Source: Stereum hirsutum FP-91666 SS1 (lineage: Eukaryota > Basidiomycota > Agaricomycetes > Russulales > Stereaceae). Taken from it: DNA of 64,000 nt. The stretch covers positions 62,001 through 126,000 of the forward strand of contig NW_006763143.1 of the NCBI RefSeq assembly GCF_000264905.1, given 5' to 3'. The position numbers were made by a program, and so were the translations under genes. Under the pieces are notes generated by a model, which worked only from the letters and a program-made list of their open reading frames with translations, was not told where the DNA came from and did not search any database. Shown here in pieces: positions 12,439-24,426 of the stretch. How positions within the stretch are numbered: position 1 is the first letter of the stretch; each line of letters begins with the position of its first letter.

Positions 12439-14179
12439 AGTGGATGTGGAAAGATAAGTGGGCGAAGGGAAGGAAAACACAAGCACGAACCTCTTGTTTC
12501 GAAGCTTTATGGGAAAAGCGCCCATTCCTTCGGCGACAGCTGCGCTCTTAACCCCAAAGCCCCAAATTAACCTTCCTTGACATCCTTCCGTCCACAAAAT
12601 AGTCGAAGAAGGATGCTCGAGGGTAGAATGTCAAGGTAAATGTGGGGAACTGACTGGTCTGGCGTTTAGGAAGAAGTATCCGCCACAGCACGATAGCCCA
12701 CGATATTGGAAGCAAAGCGCTCCGAGAATTGCGTGAGGACACTCAAAATGACACAAAATGCAGAGTATCCACGACCGTATTGAGAAACCCTTTCCATTTG
12801 CCTCCGATGGGTATCTGCATCCGCGCTAAGGTATCCTTCGTCATACCGGGACTTGCGTCAACGCTCTCTGAATTTCGGATACAGTGGTGCTGAGTTCGAA
12901 GAAAAAATACTGAGCGTACAGTGAAAGCAAGGATATAACTGCGCAAAGTGAACCATACGGTGCGAAGAACTAAAGACTTTGTTAGTCTGTAGCAGCATTG
13001 CTCGATTTTCGAGAGAGAAACTCTCGGATACTGGAGTGCGATGACCAGAAGTGCGGGGTACGAGGGTATCCCCACACGGATAAATGGCATGGAATGCAGA
13101 CTATCTCCTCGCTTGCCACTATCGTATAACAGTCACATTCACAGGAGCATACAGAGGCATCGTAGGATGAATGCGTGTGCCGATATCAATACTTGTTCTA
13201 CCCATTAAAAAGGGAGACATCGCGACTGGGCGACGTAAAGAAAGCAAGGTTCAGGGCCTATGAAGTCACTAGAGGAGCGGATGAAGCGGAAGTGAGAATT
13301 GTCGATAGAGTAGTAAGTGATCGGTACCATCGGCGCCTCTATCTAGCCCAAACATAGTCTCTGAGGTGATCCAAAGCAAAGGTTCGAAGAGCCCGGAACA
13401 GGTTGGACTGAGCCAGCAGAGATAGATGGCCGAGAGCCGAGTTCTGCTCGGGCAGAAGACACGGCCGTATCATTCTCCTCATACTAGCGCATCGCCGCCA
13501 ATTCGGCCATGGACAGACATCGAAGGAAGTGACTGTGCTGCGAGGTATCCTAGATGTTGACGTCGAAGGGTGGTGCAGATGTTGGCGGTTCGTTCAACCT
13601 GAAGATCGTGGCGTCGCGGGGAAGAGTTCAATTTTTATGATCTAATCTTATCTGATCGTACGTAATCAACGCATTCAGCCCGTGGCAGCAAACGCCACAG
13701 TGGCGCCAGTACTATGATTTCGCTTCACCAACGGAAGTTCTGTCAGGCTTCTCTTTCGATTTGTTGGATATTATGATATATTATGATCGAATCGCCTGCT
13801 ATAGCTGGCAAAATAATATATCGCTGATCCTTTGACAACCAGAATGGGGCATCATAGTCTAAGAGAATACGGGTCATATATACAGTTACATCGAAGATGT
13901 AACAAGTTGCTCTAAGCCCTATGGCCTGACCCCTGGAAAAGGCCGTCCGAGCGGCGATGTATTGCGGGGATACGAATTGAAAGTACGTGCCGAGGCGCAT
14001 TAACGAAAAAGAAAGAGAACAGAAATAAATAAGAATAAACAGGAAACAGCAGTACTAGGCATACTATGAGACACGTACAGATGGACCCACAGTCCATCCA
14101 TCGACCCACAGTCCATCCATCGACCCATCCCCGTCCCCTTACGATCATTCACTCACTTCTCAATGTCCCCCACTCGGAC
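12439..14179. other. gene-free stretch
   Basis: Only short frames without motifs. A small direct repeat of about 19 bases (CCCACAGTCCATCCATCGA type) lies near 14088-14126. The left part is upstream DNA of the KRE6-like gene. Confidence 0.45.
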
Positions 14180-16130
14180 TCAGACCCCGTCCGCCAGCCT
14201 CCAAAGTACGTCCGCCCTTCCCGGACCCGGCTTGGCCGTCCAAAATAACACTGCCTCAAACGGCACACCTTGCTCAATCTCGATGCTTTCATACGTGTCT
14301 ATATCGTCACTAGTTAGGCCGTCAGTATTCCCGGGCTGAGTGACCTCAGTCATCTCGTCGAAGACATCCGTAGGTGATACAGGCAGGGCCTCAGCGAGAA
14401 GTCTCTCCAGCCAGGACGAGATGGAGGCGTTCGTTTTCGCTTTGTCGTTGTCGCAGGTATGTTTGTTTGGAGGAGGGTCAGAGGATGAACAAGTCAATCG
14501 ACTTTCAGATTGCGCTGGTTGGGCTGCCGGCGTGACGGAACGCTTGTCGGACTCTAAATGCGGAGAAGAAGGGGGCTTGCAGTCTATTTGGCGGAGTGCT
14601 TGGGCGGAAAGTCGTGTGTGTGAGCGGCTGCCGCTGGGACTGTCTTCGTCCATGCAATAAGAGATCATGGCGAGGTCGGAAACTATCTGCGAATCCAGGC
14701 CTTTGTCGCCAAAGGGTGCATCAGAGGCCATGAGAGATGAGCTAGGTACCGCCATCGGCGAGGTATCTGAGTTCGTCCCTAAAGGTGGCAATCCCTTCGA
14801 ACGGGCGGGCTCCACATCGCCCAACTCCCATTCCCAAAGCTCAGTCAGATAGATCGCAAGTTCCATGGCACGCCGCGTGTATGCCGATCCTTCCGGCGAC
14901 CATGGAAAGCGAAGGATGTTGGCAAGACGAGGCAAGCATGCGTAGACGACGTTGGGGACGCCGGCGAGGAGGTGGAGCGTGGGGAAGGCGCCATTCTCAA
15001 TGGCTTCGAATGTGGGGGTGTCGGCTGAGGAACCAAAGCGGATGACGCAAGGAGTGACACGGGAAGACCAGTGCACTTCGAATGGGTTCACTTCATGGTC
15101 CTACTCGAACAAATGAGCATCACTCACCCATGAAGATGCGGCCAACGAGAGGTGTAAAGGCACGCATCAAAAGAGTGGGATAGTCTGGTCTGCCGACATC
15201 GACTCCTTCCATCTCAAAGGTCCGTTTTCTACCAGCCCGCCAAGATTCCTCGAGGTGGATGAGCGCGAGAAGGACGTTCAGCGTGGGGAAGAACGTCCAA
15301 TAGAGGGAGTCGAATCTCGAGTGGAAACCCTGATCTACTATATGTATGTCGATGATCGTGAGAATATAGGGCCGTAAACCAAGTTAGCTATGAGAGTTCA
15401 AGAGGTTGCGATGGTATAACAATTAGCGAGCGAGAAATGATGTAAAAAACTACAGACGTACGGGGGACTACGTTTTCGAACGAATCCGTACGGGCACAAG
15501 ACCCACACAGCTGCCTCTCGCGCATTGTCGATATCTGTTTGTGATGACAATGATGATGAGTCGCCAATGCGGATCAACGTGATGAACACACACGAGAAAT
15601 ACAAAGATATGACTTACTAATTTCGCTCTCACACTCTCTACACATCCAGGGATGAGATGCGTCCATTCTAGGGCGCCCCGCGTGGGTGTTAAGCCGGTGA
15701 GAATACATCTTTTGCCGTTGTGATGAGATTCAAGCGCGTCTGCAAGTGGAATGTCAAGGTCTGAGTTGATGAGTCGGTTGGCAAGCTCTGCCTCCATGCT
15801 CGTCCAGGCCGACATGAGGAACGAAAGCGCCCAATGGCGAAGCGTGAAGGAGACGAGGAAATCAGAGTGACATCTTCCGGGAGGTACTTAATACGTAGTA
15901 GTTGATCAAAGAGATGGGTTTGGATACGTTTGCTGAGGCTATTGCACTCGCGGGTGTGAAAAGTCCGGTTGGATCCGAGTCGCTTCTCCTGTACTTGACG
16001 TTCCAGAAGTGGAAACCCCGCTGGCCATTCCTGTTCACCTAGATACGCTTGTGTACATGATATGATTTTTCTCGTACTCTACTATCACTCTATGTAAAAT
16101 TGTGCTACCAAAGTCTCGCGATTGAGCCAT
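14180..16130 (-). CDS. HNH-nuclease-like protein, exon model partly uncertain
   Basis: The clear parts are an exon within about 15815-15618, an exon at 15128-15329 and a long last exon from about 15090 (or 15075) to 14180. The first holds KRCILTG and EWTHLIP; the second holds H-S-R-F-D-x3-W-T-F-x-P-T. Together these match the spaced motifs of fungal HNH_2-type domains (C-x-L-T-G, H-I-I-P, then H-x2-F-D). The last exon adds about 300 residues, mostly Ser/Pro-rich with low complexity. N-terminal coding reaches at least to 16040 and possibly starts at ATG 16130, but two frames compete there. A segment near 15480-15540 may be another exon. Such proteins are numerous in mushrooms and of unknown role, and the canonical second His of the nuclease is not obvious. 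Confidence 0.6.
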
Positions 16131-16469
16131 GAAAGGTGCGGATTAAAAACAATGTGTATCACAGCCGCACCGTGAAGTTTTCACGGCGTGAACTTAGGTG
16201 GTATAAAAGTTTCAATCCACGGGAAGGAAATACGGGAAGTAACAATAAAGCAACAAGCGACCCGAGAGTGCTGAAATAGGGTGATTTTGAATAAAAAGCT
16301 GGCTCCGGATGCCCAGAGAGTCCAATCGCTCCAGGAGCTTCCAGACGCAACAGCGGGTGATGTGCCACCATCCAGAACATAGGCCGCGGTGCAAGTCATA
16401 AAACGATATAACAGGACCAACTTTGAAGGAAGGGCGAAGGATTTATCTTCCCTTCAAAACTAGGTTTTC
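16131..16469. other. short intergenic spacer
   Basis: Lies between two genes on the minus strand. It is likely 5' DNA of the HNH-like gene and 3' DNA of the coiled-coil gene. No motif seen. Confidence 0.4.
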
Positions 16470-18600
16470 TCAGGAGATGAGCGCTTGCTGGAACCGGTAT
16501 TCATACTCTACACACTCCATCGACCAAAGACGAGGCATCTGTCCGCATTGCAATGCACCGTCAGTGCTCTTCCACTGCATGTAGGTGCAGACGAGGTCAG
16601 GACAGACACGCACCGCATGACCTCTTCCCCAAGCCTCTGTAACATCCTCCTTGCTCAAGGCAAGCATGTTCTTCTTCGTCAACGCGGTCACGAGCTGATC
16701 GTCGGATGGGTCCTGCTGAAGAAGATTCGAGATGTAGACTCGAGCCCTGAATTCTCGAGAGGCATGCGTGGCGAAGTGAGTTGACCACTCTTCATGAACC
16801 TGGAAAACGCAGAGTCAAAATAGGGAGATGTGGATAAAGGGAGATATCGAGGCTCTATCTGTGCTCATCGAGCAGAACAAACAAGGAGGACAATACTAAC
16901 CTTCTCGCACTGCCGCTCCCAATCTCTTAGACCCAATTCATTATCCCCGTCGACCTCCGCGAATTGGTACGTCCCGATATACTGTACTTTTTCGACCAAA
17001 GGTTCGTCACGCGTTCTCCGCGCTGGTGAACCGAACAAAATCCTGCGTGACCTCACGCATAACGCATGGTGAGCGAACAGTGACCTCGGCAGGCGCTTGC
17101 GCAAAATGATCATTTTTGCAAGCGCCTACGTTGTTTTCTGAACTATTTACGGGTCCCGTCACGCTCACGCACGGTTTCTGAACCGTGACCGGGGCGAAAC
17201 TGATGGGTGACGTACATTTCTGATGAACCTTTGGTCGAAAAAGTACAGTACAACAATCCAACGCCATTCACTTGCAGCATCACCCGCTTCCTTCCCGCCG
17301 TTATCCCTTCGACATGTAATCCATTATGCCTCTCAAGAACCAAGTCGCCCAAAACAAATCCGGGTTCGCCAGGAAACATAGGTACATTTGGCTGGTTCTG
17401 CTTCTCGACGATCAAAATATCGATGTTTGCGTTCTCGGTGTCCGGAACGAGGCGAATAACATTGTTGACCTGTTGTATTCGCGTATGATCTACGAAACGG
17501 GATACGGCGTCGGCGTCGATTATAGTTTCGTCTAGGCAGAACGTAGGAAGATGATGGAATTCCTTTAACTTGGTGATGACCTGACGATCAAGAGAAGGAA
17601 GACCGCCGGAGGTTTTACCCTGGAGAAGATGATTCGATAGATAAGTGAAAGTGACAAGCATTCGTGGACTTTTGATAGGAAGAGCGAGGGAAGACTCGTA
17701 TGTTAATACATTCTACTTACGAAAGTGATACCTGTGACTCGCGAGCGAACCAAATTGTCGAATATCACAGGTTCTACAAGTTCCTGGTCGCAAAAGGAAA
17801 CATGATTTAATCGAGATGAATAGCATTCGTGAGAGGAATGGGATGGGAGGTGCCTACTAAGTCCGGAGCTGTACGCAAGGTACGAGTCTTCTTACGCTTT
17901 GTCGCTGAGCCTTGCTCTATGTCTTGTACGATATTACCCGCCCTTAAAACATCAGAACCTCGTTTCTGACCCGTCAGAGGATCCGACGAAGATGATATAC
18001 CCGTGTTAGCGGTAAATGCTGACACGCGGGTGGGAGGCTTCACATTGGGCGATCCGAGCGTGTTTGAAAAGGGAGAGAAAGTCAAATGAGGCGGGATATG
18101 CCACGGCTTTAGCACAAGGAGTGAAGCTAGCAGAGGAAAAGAAGACTGACTTGGAGATTCTCCTCCTCGTCGAGAATACCCTCGACCTCATTCTCCGAAT
18201 CCACGGGGTCGAGGGTCGTAGTCTTGGGTCGCTTCAAGCTCTGTTGCAATGCGCGATTCTCCTCTCGTAGCTCCTCTACCTCTGATTCTAGATCTCTCTT
18301 GTCCTCCAACATTCCTTTCCGCATCGAAGCTAACTCCTTCCATTCTCCGGCCTTCCCTTTCCATAAAGTGACTTTTTCGTCCAATCGCTCTGCCCGCTTT
18401 CTTAACTGTTCGAAACTGAGACAAACCTTCATGTACTTTCTCATCATCCTCTCTGAGCTCGCCACCCTCCACGCTCTCTTGTTTTCACCTCGAAGACGCT
18501 TGATCTCCGCGACGAGGTTAGCGATGTTCTCCGGGGCAGCGCCGCCCGCAAAGCCGTTCAAGTCGACATTTTGTTGCGTGCCCGTGGATCCGCCAGGCAT
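16470..18600 (-). CDS. coiled-coil fungal-specific protein (DUF6697-like), interrupted by a MITE
   Basis: Five exons: 18151-18600, 17858-18106, 17721-17783, 16901-17619 and 16470-16799. The N-terminal 150 residues form a strong coiled coil. A Ser-rich basic linker follows, with KRKKTR. The C-terminal half has the pattern FPGEPGFVLGD, then LLYIGTYQF, which resembles the Agaricomycete DUF6697 domain (my recollection, not checked). Exon 4 contains a 269-bp insertion at 16982-17250 with TA duplication. Removing it leaves exactly 450 nt and an open frame (513 residues in total). With it, translation runs into the element and stops. So the allele shown is disrupted unless the element is spliced out. 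The function is unknown. Confidence 0.75.
16982..17248. mobile_element. TA-flanked MITE inside a coding exon
   Basis: Terminal inverted repeats of about 28 bases start CTGTACTTTTTCGACCAAAG and differ at one base. They are flanked by TA on both sides (16980-16981 and 17249-17250). A near-perfect palindrome lies close to the centre (about 17092-17130, around ATGATCATT). There is no transposase. TA duplication and size fit a Tc1/mariner-type non-autonomous element. Confidence 0.85.
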
Positions 18601-18795
18601 ATCTGGTGTCGTCTGAATGAACCAATCGAACGATATCGCCCAGAATAATGGAAAATGGCCAGTATATACGGGCGTGCAAGGGAGCAGACAATAGCAGATG
18701 AAATGCAAGGAGGCAAGGGAGGGTGCCGCCGTAGAAGAGTTTCAGAGTCCGCCGGCGGGAGCGTCAGTGTGGCGTAAGCCCCTGTGGCGCAAAAT

Positions 18796-19186
18796 GACCG
18801 ACGAACGTCACGTGAAGTGGCGTTTCGACAGTTTTCAGCGATTTATCTCGTTTAAACGATGTTTCGCGGAAATCCAGGAAGACAGTCCTCTGGGTAACCC
18901 AGTCACCCATTATACTGTGTAGTCAAAACCAAAGAAAACGACGAATTGCGAGTGCCATTAACTGCAGACCGTCGAGAGCGACGGTGGCGCCGCGGATCGG
19001 ATCTTCTGGGCATTGCAAGTTTAATGGCACTCGCAAATTTCGTATTTTCGTGAATTTCTTTGCACAGAGACATTACATTCAGGCATATGCGTCGGACTGT
19101 CTTCCTGGATTTTTGATTTAGGGCTTTTTGCGTGAGCTATTCGTCGAGGACTGCAAAATCGCCACTTCACGTGACGTTCGTCGGTC
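18796..19186. mobile_element. terminal-inverted-repeat element of about 390 bp
   Basis: The sequence GACCGACGAACGTCACGTGA and the next seven bases at 18796-18822 recur inverted at 19160-19186. Internal inverted blocks include AATCCAGGAAGACAGTCC near 18870 and its complement near 19100, and TGCGAGTGCCATTA near 18948 and its complement near 19022. The whole segment can fold on itself. No target duplication is clear and there is no coding capacity, so the family is unassigned. Confidence 0.7.
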
Positions 19187-19437
19187 CCTGATGGCCTCTG
19201 TCTTACTTGCTGTCCACGTATTTCGTTTCCGATATCCATATGAATATAATTCCTTTGACAAACACTTAAATTTCGGTTTATGACGTGGTGAGAATCTCGA
19301 TTGCTTACTATTCTTTGTACAAAGCTTCGAGCGGGCACTACATACAGGGTCAACCGTAGTCTATGACCGACCATCAACATCATGTCGACCCGAAAGACAG
19401 AAGTAACCGGTCTATTTCAACCGTATAACGGGGGACA

Positions 19438-20845
19438 TCAATTCGCTCTCATAGTTCTGCGGGCAACATCCCTCGAACTACTACCGTCGTGTTCTTCGTC
19501 CGAATCAGATGCAGTGTCCAACCCGCGCATCAATATCCCCTTCCACCCGCTGCCACTCCCACCTCGAGAGCATACGGCCAGGACGAGGATCAGAATAAGG
19601 ACAACGGTCAGTGTGATCCTATGGAGCGCGATTGGAGCAACCAGGAAGTTAGCAACAGAAAGAGTACGACGAGCGAAACACAAGAATAGACGTACCATTC
19701 AATCCAAGCGAACGCCTCTAAGGCCTTCACCCTCCTGCATGCTCCGTCGAAGTTTCCATCTCCGTCATCATCGTCGTCGTCGTCGTCGTCTTCCCAACTA
19801 CACCACACAGCGCCGCAGCGTCAATCATCGCCAACCATTCGCCCTCTCTAACCAAGTAATAAGTCATAATACGCACCTACATCGGAGCCGCCCACCAGCC
19901 AAGACCGCCGTAACGCTTCCTGCAGCCGCTATCCAAAATATCCAAGCAAGCAGCCAAACGAGTCCATATACCAGGACGTTCTTCAATATCCTTGCGACCT
20001 TGAACATCCAGCTCGACGACTTGGAAGTTACGCCACCGCCACCTCTCTCACCTCTCCTTCCCACTCCACTCTCAGCCAGGCCACCGAGCTCTTGCTCGTT
20101 GGTTCTCGTTAGTTCGTGGCCGGCTTCATCATCCCTCGGTAGGCCCGTGCTCGAATAATAATCCGGTGGCGCCCCGGACCCTTCGTGCGCTTCGTTGCCT
20201 CCTGCGTGTCTAAACTCCTTCCCATGCGTCAAAGGTACCTGCGAGCTCCTCTCCCGTTCCCTAGGTCCATCCATAATCCCTCTACCGTGCTTCCCTATCC
20301 CTGACGAGCGACGATTTTGTCTCCTGATAGTGACCCAGAGGAAAAGGATGGCAAATAGAATGGTATATGTGCAGCAAAATACGATTAACCTGGTTGCAGG
20401 TCGTAACGCGCGGAAAGATTTGAGGCCGCGATGGTGGCGGGAGTCTCCGTCGTCATCGTCATCGTCGTCATCGTCGTCGTCCCCATCGTCGTCGTCGTCC
20501 CCATCATCGCCGTCGTCGTTGTCGTTTCCCCAATCGTTATGTGCACTGAAGCCGGATGAGAGGAGGGAGGACGCGAGGCCGAGCTATAAGGTTCGATGGA
20601 TACGATATGATAAGTAGTACGCACTTCAGAAAACGGAGCGTTATGGACGGCAAGACCACTTACCTCGACGATAGCGAACACGATCGATAGGACGAGGAGC
20701 ACTGGAACACCATCAAATGCGTTGATGAGCATCCCATGATGCCGAGTAGGAGGAAAGGGAGCGCGAACATCAACTTACCAATTAGCGCTTTGCGAGCATG
20801 TCTACGAAAGCGGCTCGTCCTCGAATTACCGCTGTTGCCAAACAT
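19438..20845 (-). CDS. MARVEL-like four-helix membrane protein, paralogue 1, with Asp-rich loops
   Basis: Five exons, 20779-20845, 20664-20701, 19877-20583, 19696-19797 and 19438-19618, give 364 residues. Helix 1 spans the 38-nt exon and the next one (VLLVLSIVFAIVE). Helix 2 is RLIVFCCTYTILFAILFL, helix 3 GLVWLLAWIFWIAAAGSVTA and helix 4 ITLTVVLILILVLAVC. The motif LEAFAWIEW before helix 4 is shared with paralogues 2 and 3, as are four intron positions and phases. This copy is twice as long as the others. An Asp run is encoded by GAC/GAT repeats between helices 1 and 2, the loop between helices 2 and 3 has about 110 residues, and another Asp run precedes LEAFAWIEW. MARVEL proteins organise membrane domains; the specific role is unknown. 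Confidence 0.85.
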
Positions 20846-21943
20846 AGTCGACGCTGACTATATGCCCTCGAAGTAGGGCCAGAGAGGCGTCCGCCGCCGA
20901 CAAGAGCTGGTGAGAGAAGTAAACCGAAGGGAAGATGTTCGCTGAGGGAACCATCGTCGATAAAAGAGACTGTCAAAGGAGCACGGAAGACGGAGTAAAC
21001 ACAGCCTCGACCGGGCGTAGACAGCGTTTGAAGCCTGCACTCCACTTGGCATACACAGACTTACACCTGTCACCGTAGACAGAACAATGGTATCGTCTAT
21101 ACTTAGTCACTAGGTTTTCTTTGTGGGTGATCTAAGAGCTGGGAATTGACGGGGCGATGCAGCGTACAGTCAACCGGGTTGGCAGCTGTTGGCAGTTTCG
21201 AGATACAAGGGGACAGGTGTTCTCAGACATGCAGAGGTGTGGGAATGAGCCAAGCGGATCCACAAAACGAAAAGTTGTCGAAGGTGGCGACTATGGCCTA
21301 GTTGTGAACTATTCGTGAGCAGCAGTTGACAAGTATATACGACCGACAGCTCAGTTGATATCCTTCAACCTACAACGATGTGAAGCGATATCAGACACAA
21401 GGCGTGGACAGAAGGGTAAAGCTCCATCGTACTCACCTATACGCCACATTCCAAGCTCAGCAGCACGAATGGAAGCCTCAGCTACAGTCAAACTTCTCGA
21501 CATCCCCACCTCCATTCGTCAATCCAATCACATGGTATCTTGACAGCCCGATATCCAAACGCGTCCGACAATTCATACACGAAACAAAGTGAGACTGTAG
21601 CTTCGACGCTCTGAGTACTCTAGGCTCCAATTCGAGAGCCAGATCAAGATCACTAAGACACAGAACACCGTGACGATGCGAGGATGTTGAGTTCGAAAAA
21701 GTCTGTGCCGATGATCATAGTAGGTTCCCCGCTATGTTACCGGGAATGAATAAACATGTCGAGGAAAATATATATGTCAAGGCCACAGCCGCTCGGAAGC
21801 GACGTTCTACAGCAACAGGACCATACCACGTCCAATATCTGCATGTCCGGCCGAATGATTTCTGTCAGCTTTCAAAATGCCGAGCAATTCGCAGACGGGC
21901 ACTCACATAACCTCCTGCCAGGGTATACGTTCCTCTGTGAACC
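20846..21943. other. gene-free stretch
   Basis: Holds 5' DNA of MARVEL paralogue 1 and 3' DNA of the aldo/keto reductase. No motif seen. Confidence 0.45.
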
Positions 21944-23915
21944 CTAATCTGTGTCCAGCTCCTCAGCATGGCCACTCGTGCTCATACCATGACAAATGTG
22001 GCGTAAGGAGGGCACGTTAAATCCTGCGCCGCTATTCGACCTCGCATGCATGACGAACAGGAGGATGAAGGCCGCGAGGATACAGACCATGGCTCGTTTG
22101 CGCTATCGAGTGAGTAGTCGGTCAGCGACACCGCCCCAATGCATGTGGAAGGGTAAAGGGCAAACATACCATGTCCACACTTACGATCCTGCTCCTAGCC
22201 TCATCGATCCATTCCTTGGCTTTGAAGAGCTTCGCTCCCTCAGCACCTTTCTCCTCTATCTTCTTGATCTCTTCCTCCGTTAGATCGGCTACATCACGAA
22301 TACGAACACCATCGACGCCACCGCCACACAACCGACAGTCAGCCCTCTTGTTTACATGGATCTCCCTGGCCGATGGTGCTGAACTCACGAAGACTCTCGA
22401 CTGCAAGATACTCCTCGAGCCTCTCCTTCTTCCCGCTCGTCGTGACGATCACCGCACCCTTGCTCTGCACCCACTTGAAGATGACCTGAGCGGGCGTCGC
22501 TTGGACTTTCTCGTCTGTGGACAAACGCTTTGCGATCGTGGAGAGAAGGGGACTGAGAGGGCCGTTGGGGAAAGTCGTGATTGGACTGCGAGGGTTATAG
22601 TGAGGGGGTTTGGTAAGTTTATGGGAAATGGAGGGTCGAAGAGAGAGAAAACGTACGCCAGAGATCCGTACGCCTCTGTCACAATACCATACTGCGCTGA
22701 ATACTCCAGCAGCTCGGCGTATTCTGCGAAGTTATATGGGTGGAAGCGGATCTGAGCGTACACACATGCCACAAGTTTGCAGTAAACGAGGGGAAAGGGT
22801 AAGTACGTCGAAAGTACAGAAGTGTGGAGGATACGCAGGGAAGCATGCAGGAACGAACCTGGTTTACTACGGGGATCACCTTTGCAACCTTGACGACCCG
22901 TTTCAAGTCGGCAACTTTGAAGTTGCTGACGCCGATGCTCCTGCAGAAAACGCATCAATATTGTCATCAGCCTTTTCTTCTTTGACGACAGAAAGCGGTA
23001 TCTGTTGAACAAAAGGAGGAAGGAATTGCAAAGCATATCGAGGAAAAGGGTGGGGAGACGGAACAGAAGTAGTGCTAGAACCCTAGAAGAAAGAAACGCA
23101 CTTGGCCAAGCCCTCATCCCGCACCGCCTCCATCTGCGCCCAAGCACCCTCCAAGTCCCCATCCGCGATGACCCCAGGGAAGTGGATGAGGTAGAGGTCT
23201 ACGGATTTGATGCCAATCTACGCGTTGGAGTTGTTGAGAGTCAAAATGAACACGTTCGAATGGCCAAGGTAAATATAGTTTTTTCAGGGTCGACGTGGAT
23301 GGTTGTTTCACGGCATGTGGTTCCTGGGAATGTCGAAAACGAGAAAGCGTACCTTGGACAAGCTACTCAGAAGGGCATCCCTGATGATACCTCCGTCGAA
23401 CTTTGTCGTGATGTAGAGATCGCTGCGCTGCAGGCCGCTCTCACGGATGGCTGTCCCAACGGAGTCTTCATTCTTGTATACTGAGGTCCATTAGTTGGCA
23501 GGTGTAGAGGACGGGCGACGTATGGCGGAATTGAATTGAATGGACAGTGTGAGTTGAAATGGACGAGTAACGATTACGGTCAGTATGAGAAGGATGTCAC
23601 CGAGTCGGCAAGAGCGGGCGAAGGCAAGCTGAACTCACTAGCTGCGGTATCGATGTGAGAGAAACCAGCTTCGAGAGCTTGGTCAATATATGTCACGACA
23701 TCCTATCAGGGCCCAATGCATGTCTTTAATTTCTCGTTCGCACATAGCGGATGGCAGTGGGTACCTGTCCTTTCCATACACTCCCAGTCCCGAACGCAAT
23801 AGACGGGATCTGAACGCATACATCCACCCTGCCAGTCAGAGATAAGGGGAAACCCGCCACCAAAGATTGTACGCACCTTAGCACCGTCGTTCAGCGTGAT
23901 ATTTGAGAATGTCAT
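21944..23915 (-). CDS. aldo/keto reductase with possible C-terminal membrane anchor
   Basis: Ten exons: 23877-23915, 23765-23809, 23639-23702, 23353-23480, 23102-23217, 22859-22940, 22657-22751, 22389-22585, 22185-22288 and 21944-22102. They give about 342 residues. The catalytic tetrad is visible: Asp in HIDTAA, Tyr in IYKNED, Lys in TTKFDG, His in LIHFPG. The cofactor-binding part follows (IGVSNF, VVNQIRFHPY, TPAQVIFKWVQ). The expected reaction is NAD(P)H-dependent reduction of a carbonyl; the substrate is unknown. The last exon adds AMVCILAAFILLFVMHA, a likely tail anchor. If the last intron is not spliced, the protein ends instead at 22122 without an anchor. It is transcribed divergently from MARVEL paralogue 2. 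Confidence 0.9.
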
Positions 23916-24426
23916 GTTCTACTATTCGAAAGACAACAGCCTGGGTGATGGTTGGGAGGAAGTCGATCGAGTGGACGGTGGAGAAGAAAGTCGGATAGGG
24001 CGTGAGTCAGCGTGGCCGGGCTGCATGCATCGGGCGGGTTTAAAGCAATAGACCATGTATAGCACGGACGGCTCTCCGCCCTGCTCCTTATCAAAATATA
24101 CCTTCGGCTGATAGCTTGACCATTTTTGCGACAATTATCGTGAACATTTCCTGAGAGTCGAAGACGCCATGAATCGAGACGACGAAAGACGCGAACGATG
24201 GCGCTTTTGGCGCGAGCAACGACGCTGCTTCAAAATAGGCGCCCACAATAAGACCGACGCGTCTTTTGCCGGGAACTTGGCGCTCGTGGGGTGGACTGCA
24301 CGCTCTCAGTGACGTCACCTTTGTTCGTCTTTCTCTTCTCTCGTACGACTACGACGACGCCCACGAGAACTCTGTTCGCACCTCCGACTTTGGACGCTCG
24401 TCAACGACCACCTCACGCAAAATTAC

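Noticed and set aside
17143..17661. Single uninterrupted frame of 172 codons
   Set aside because: Its last 38 codons lie in the MITE and its first 14 probably in an intron; it is part of the larger gene.
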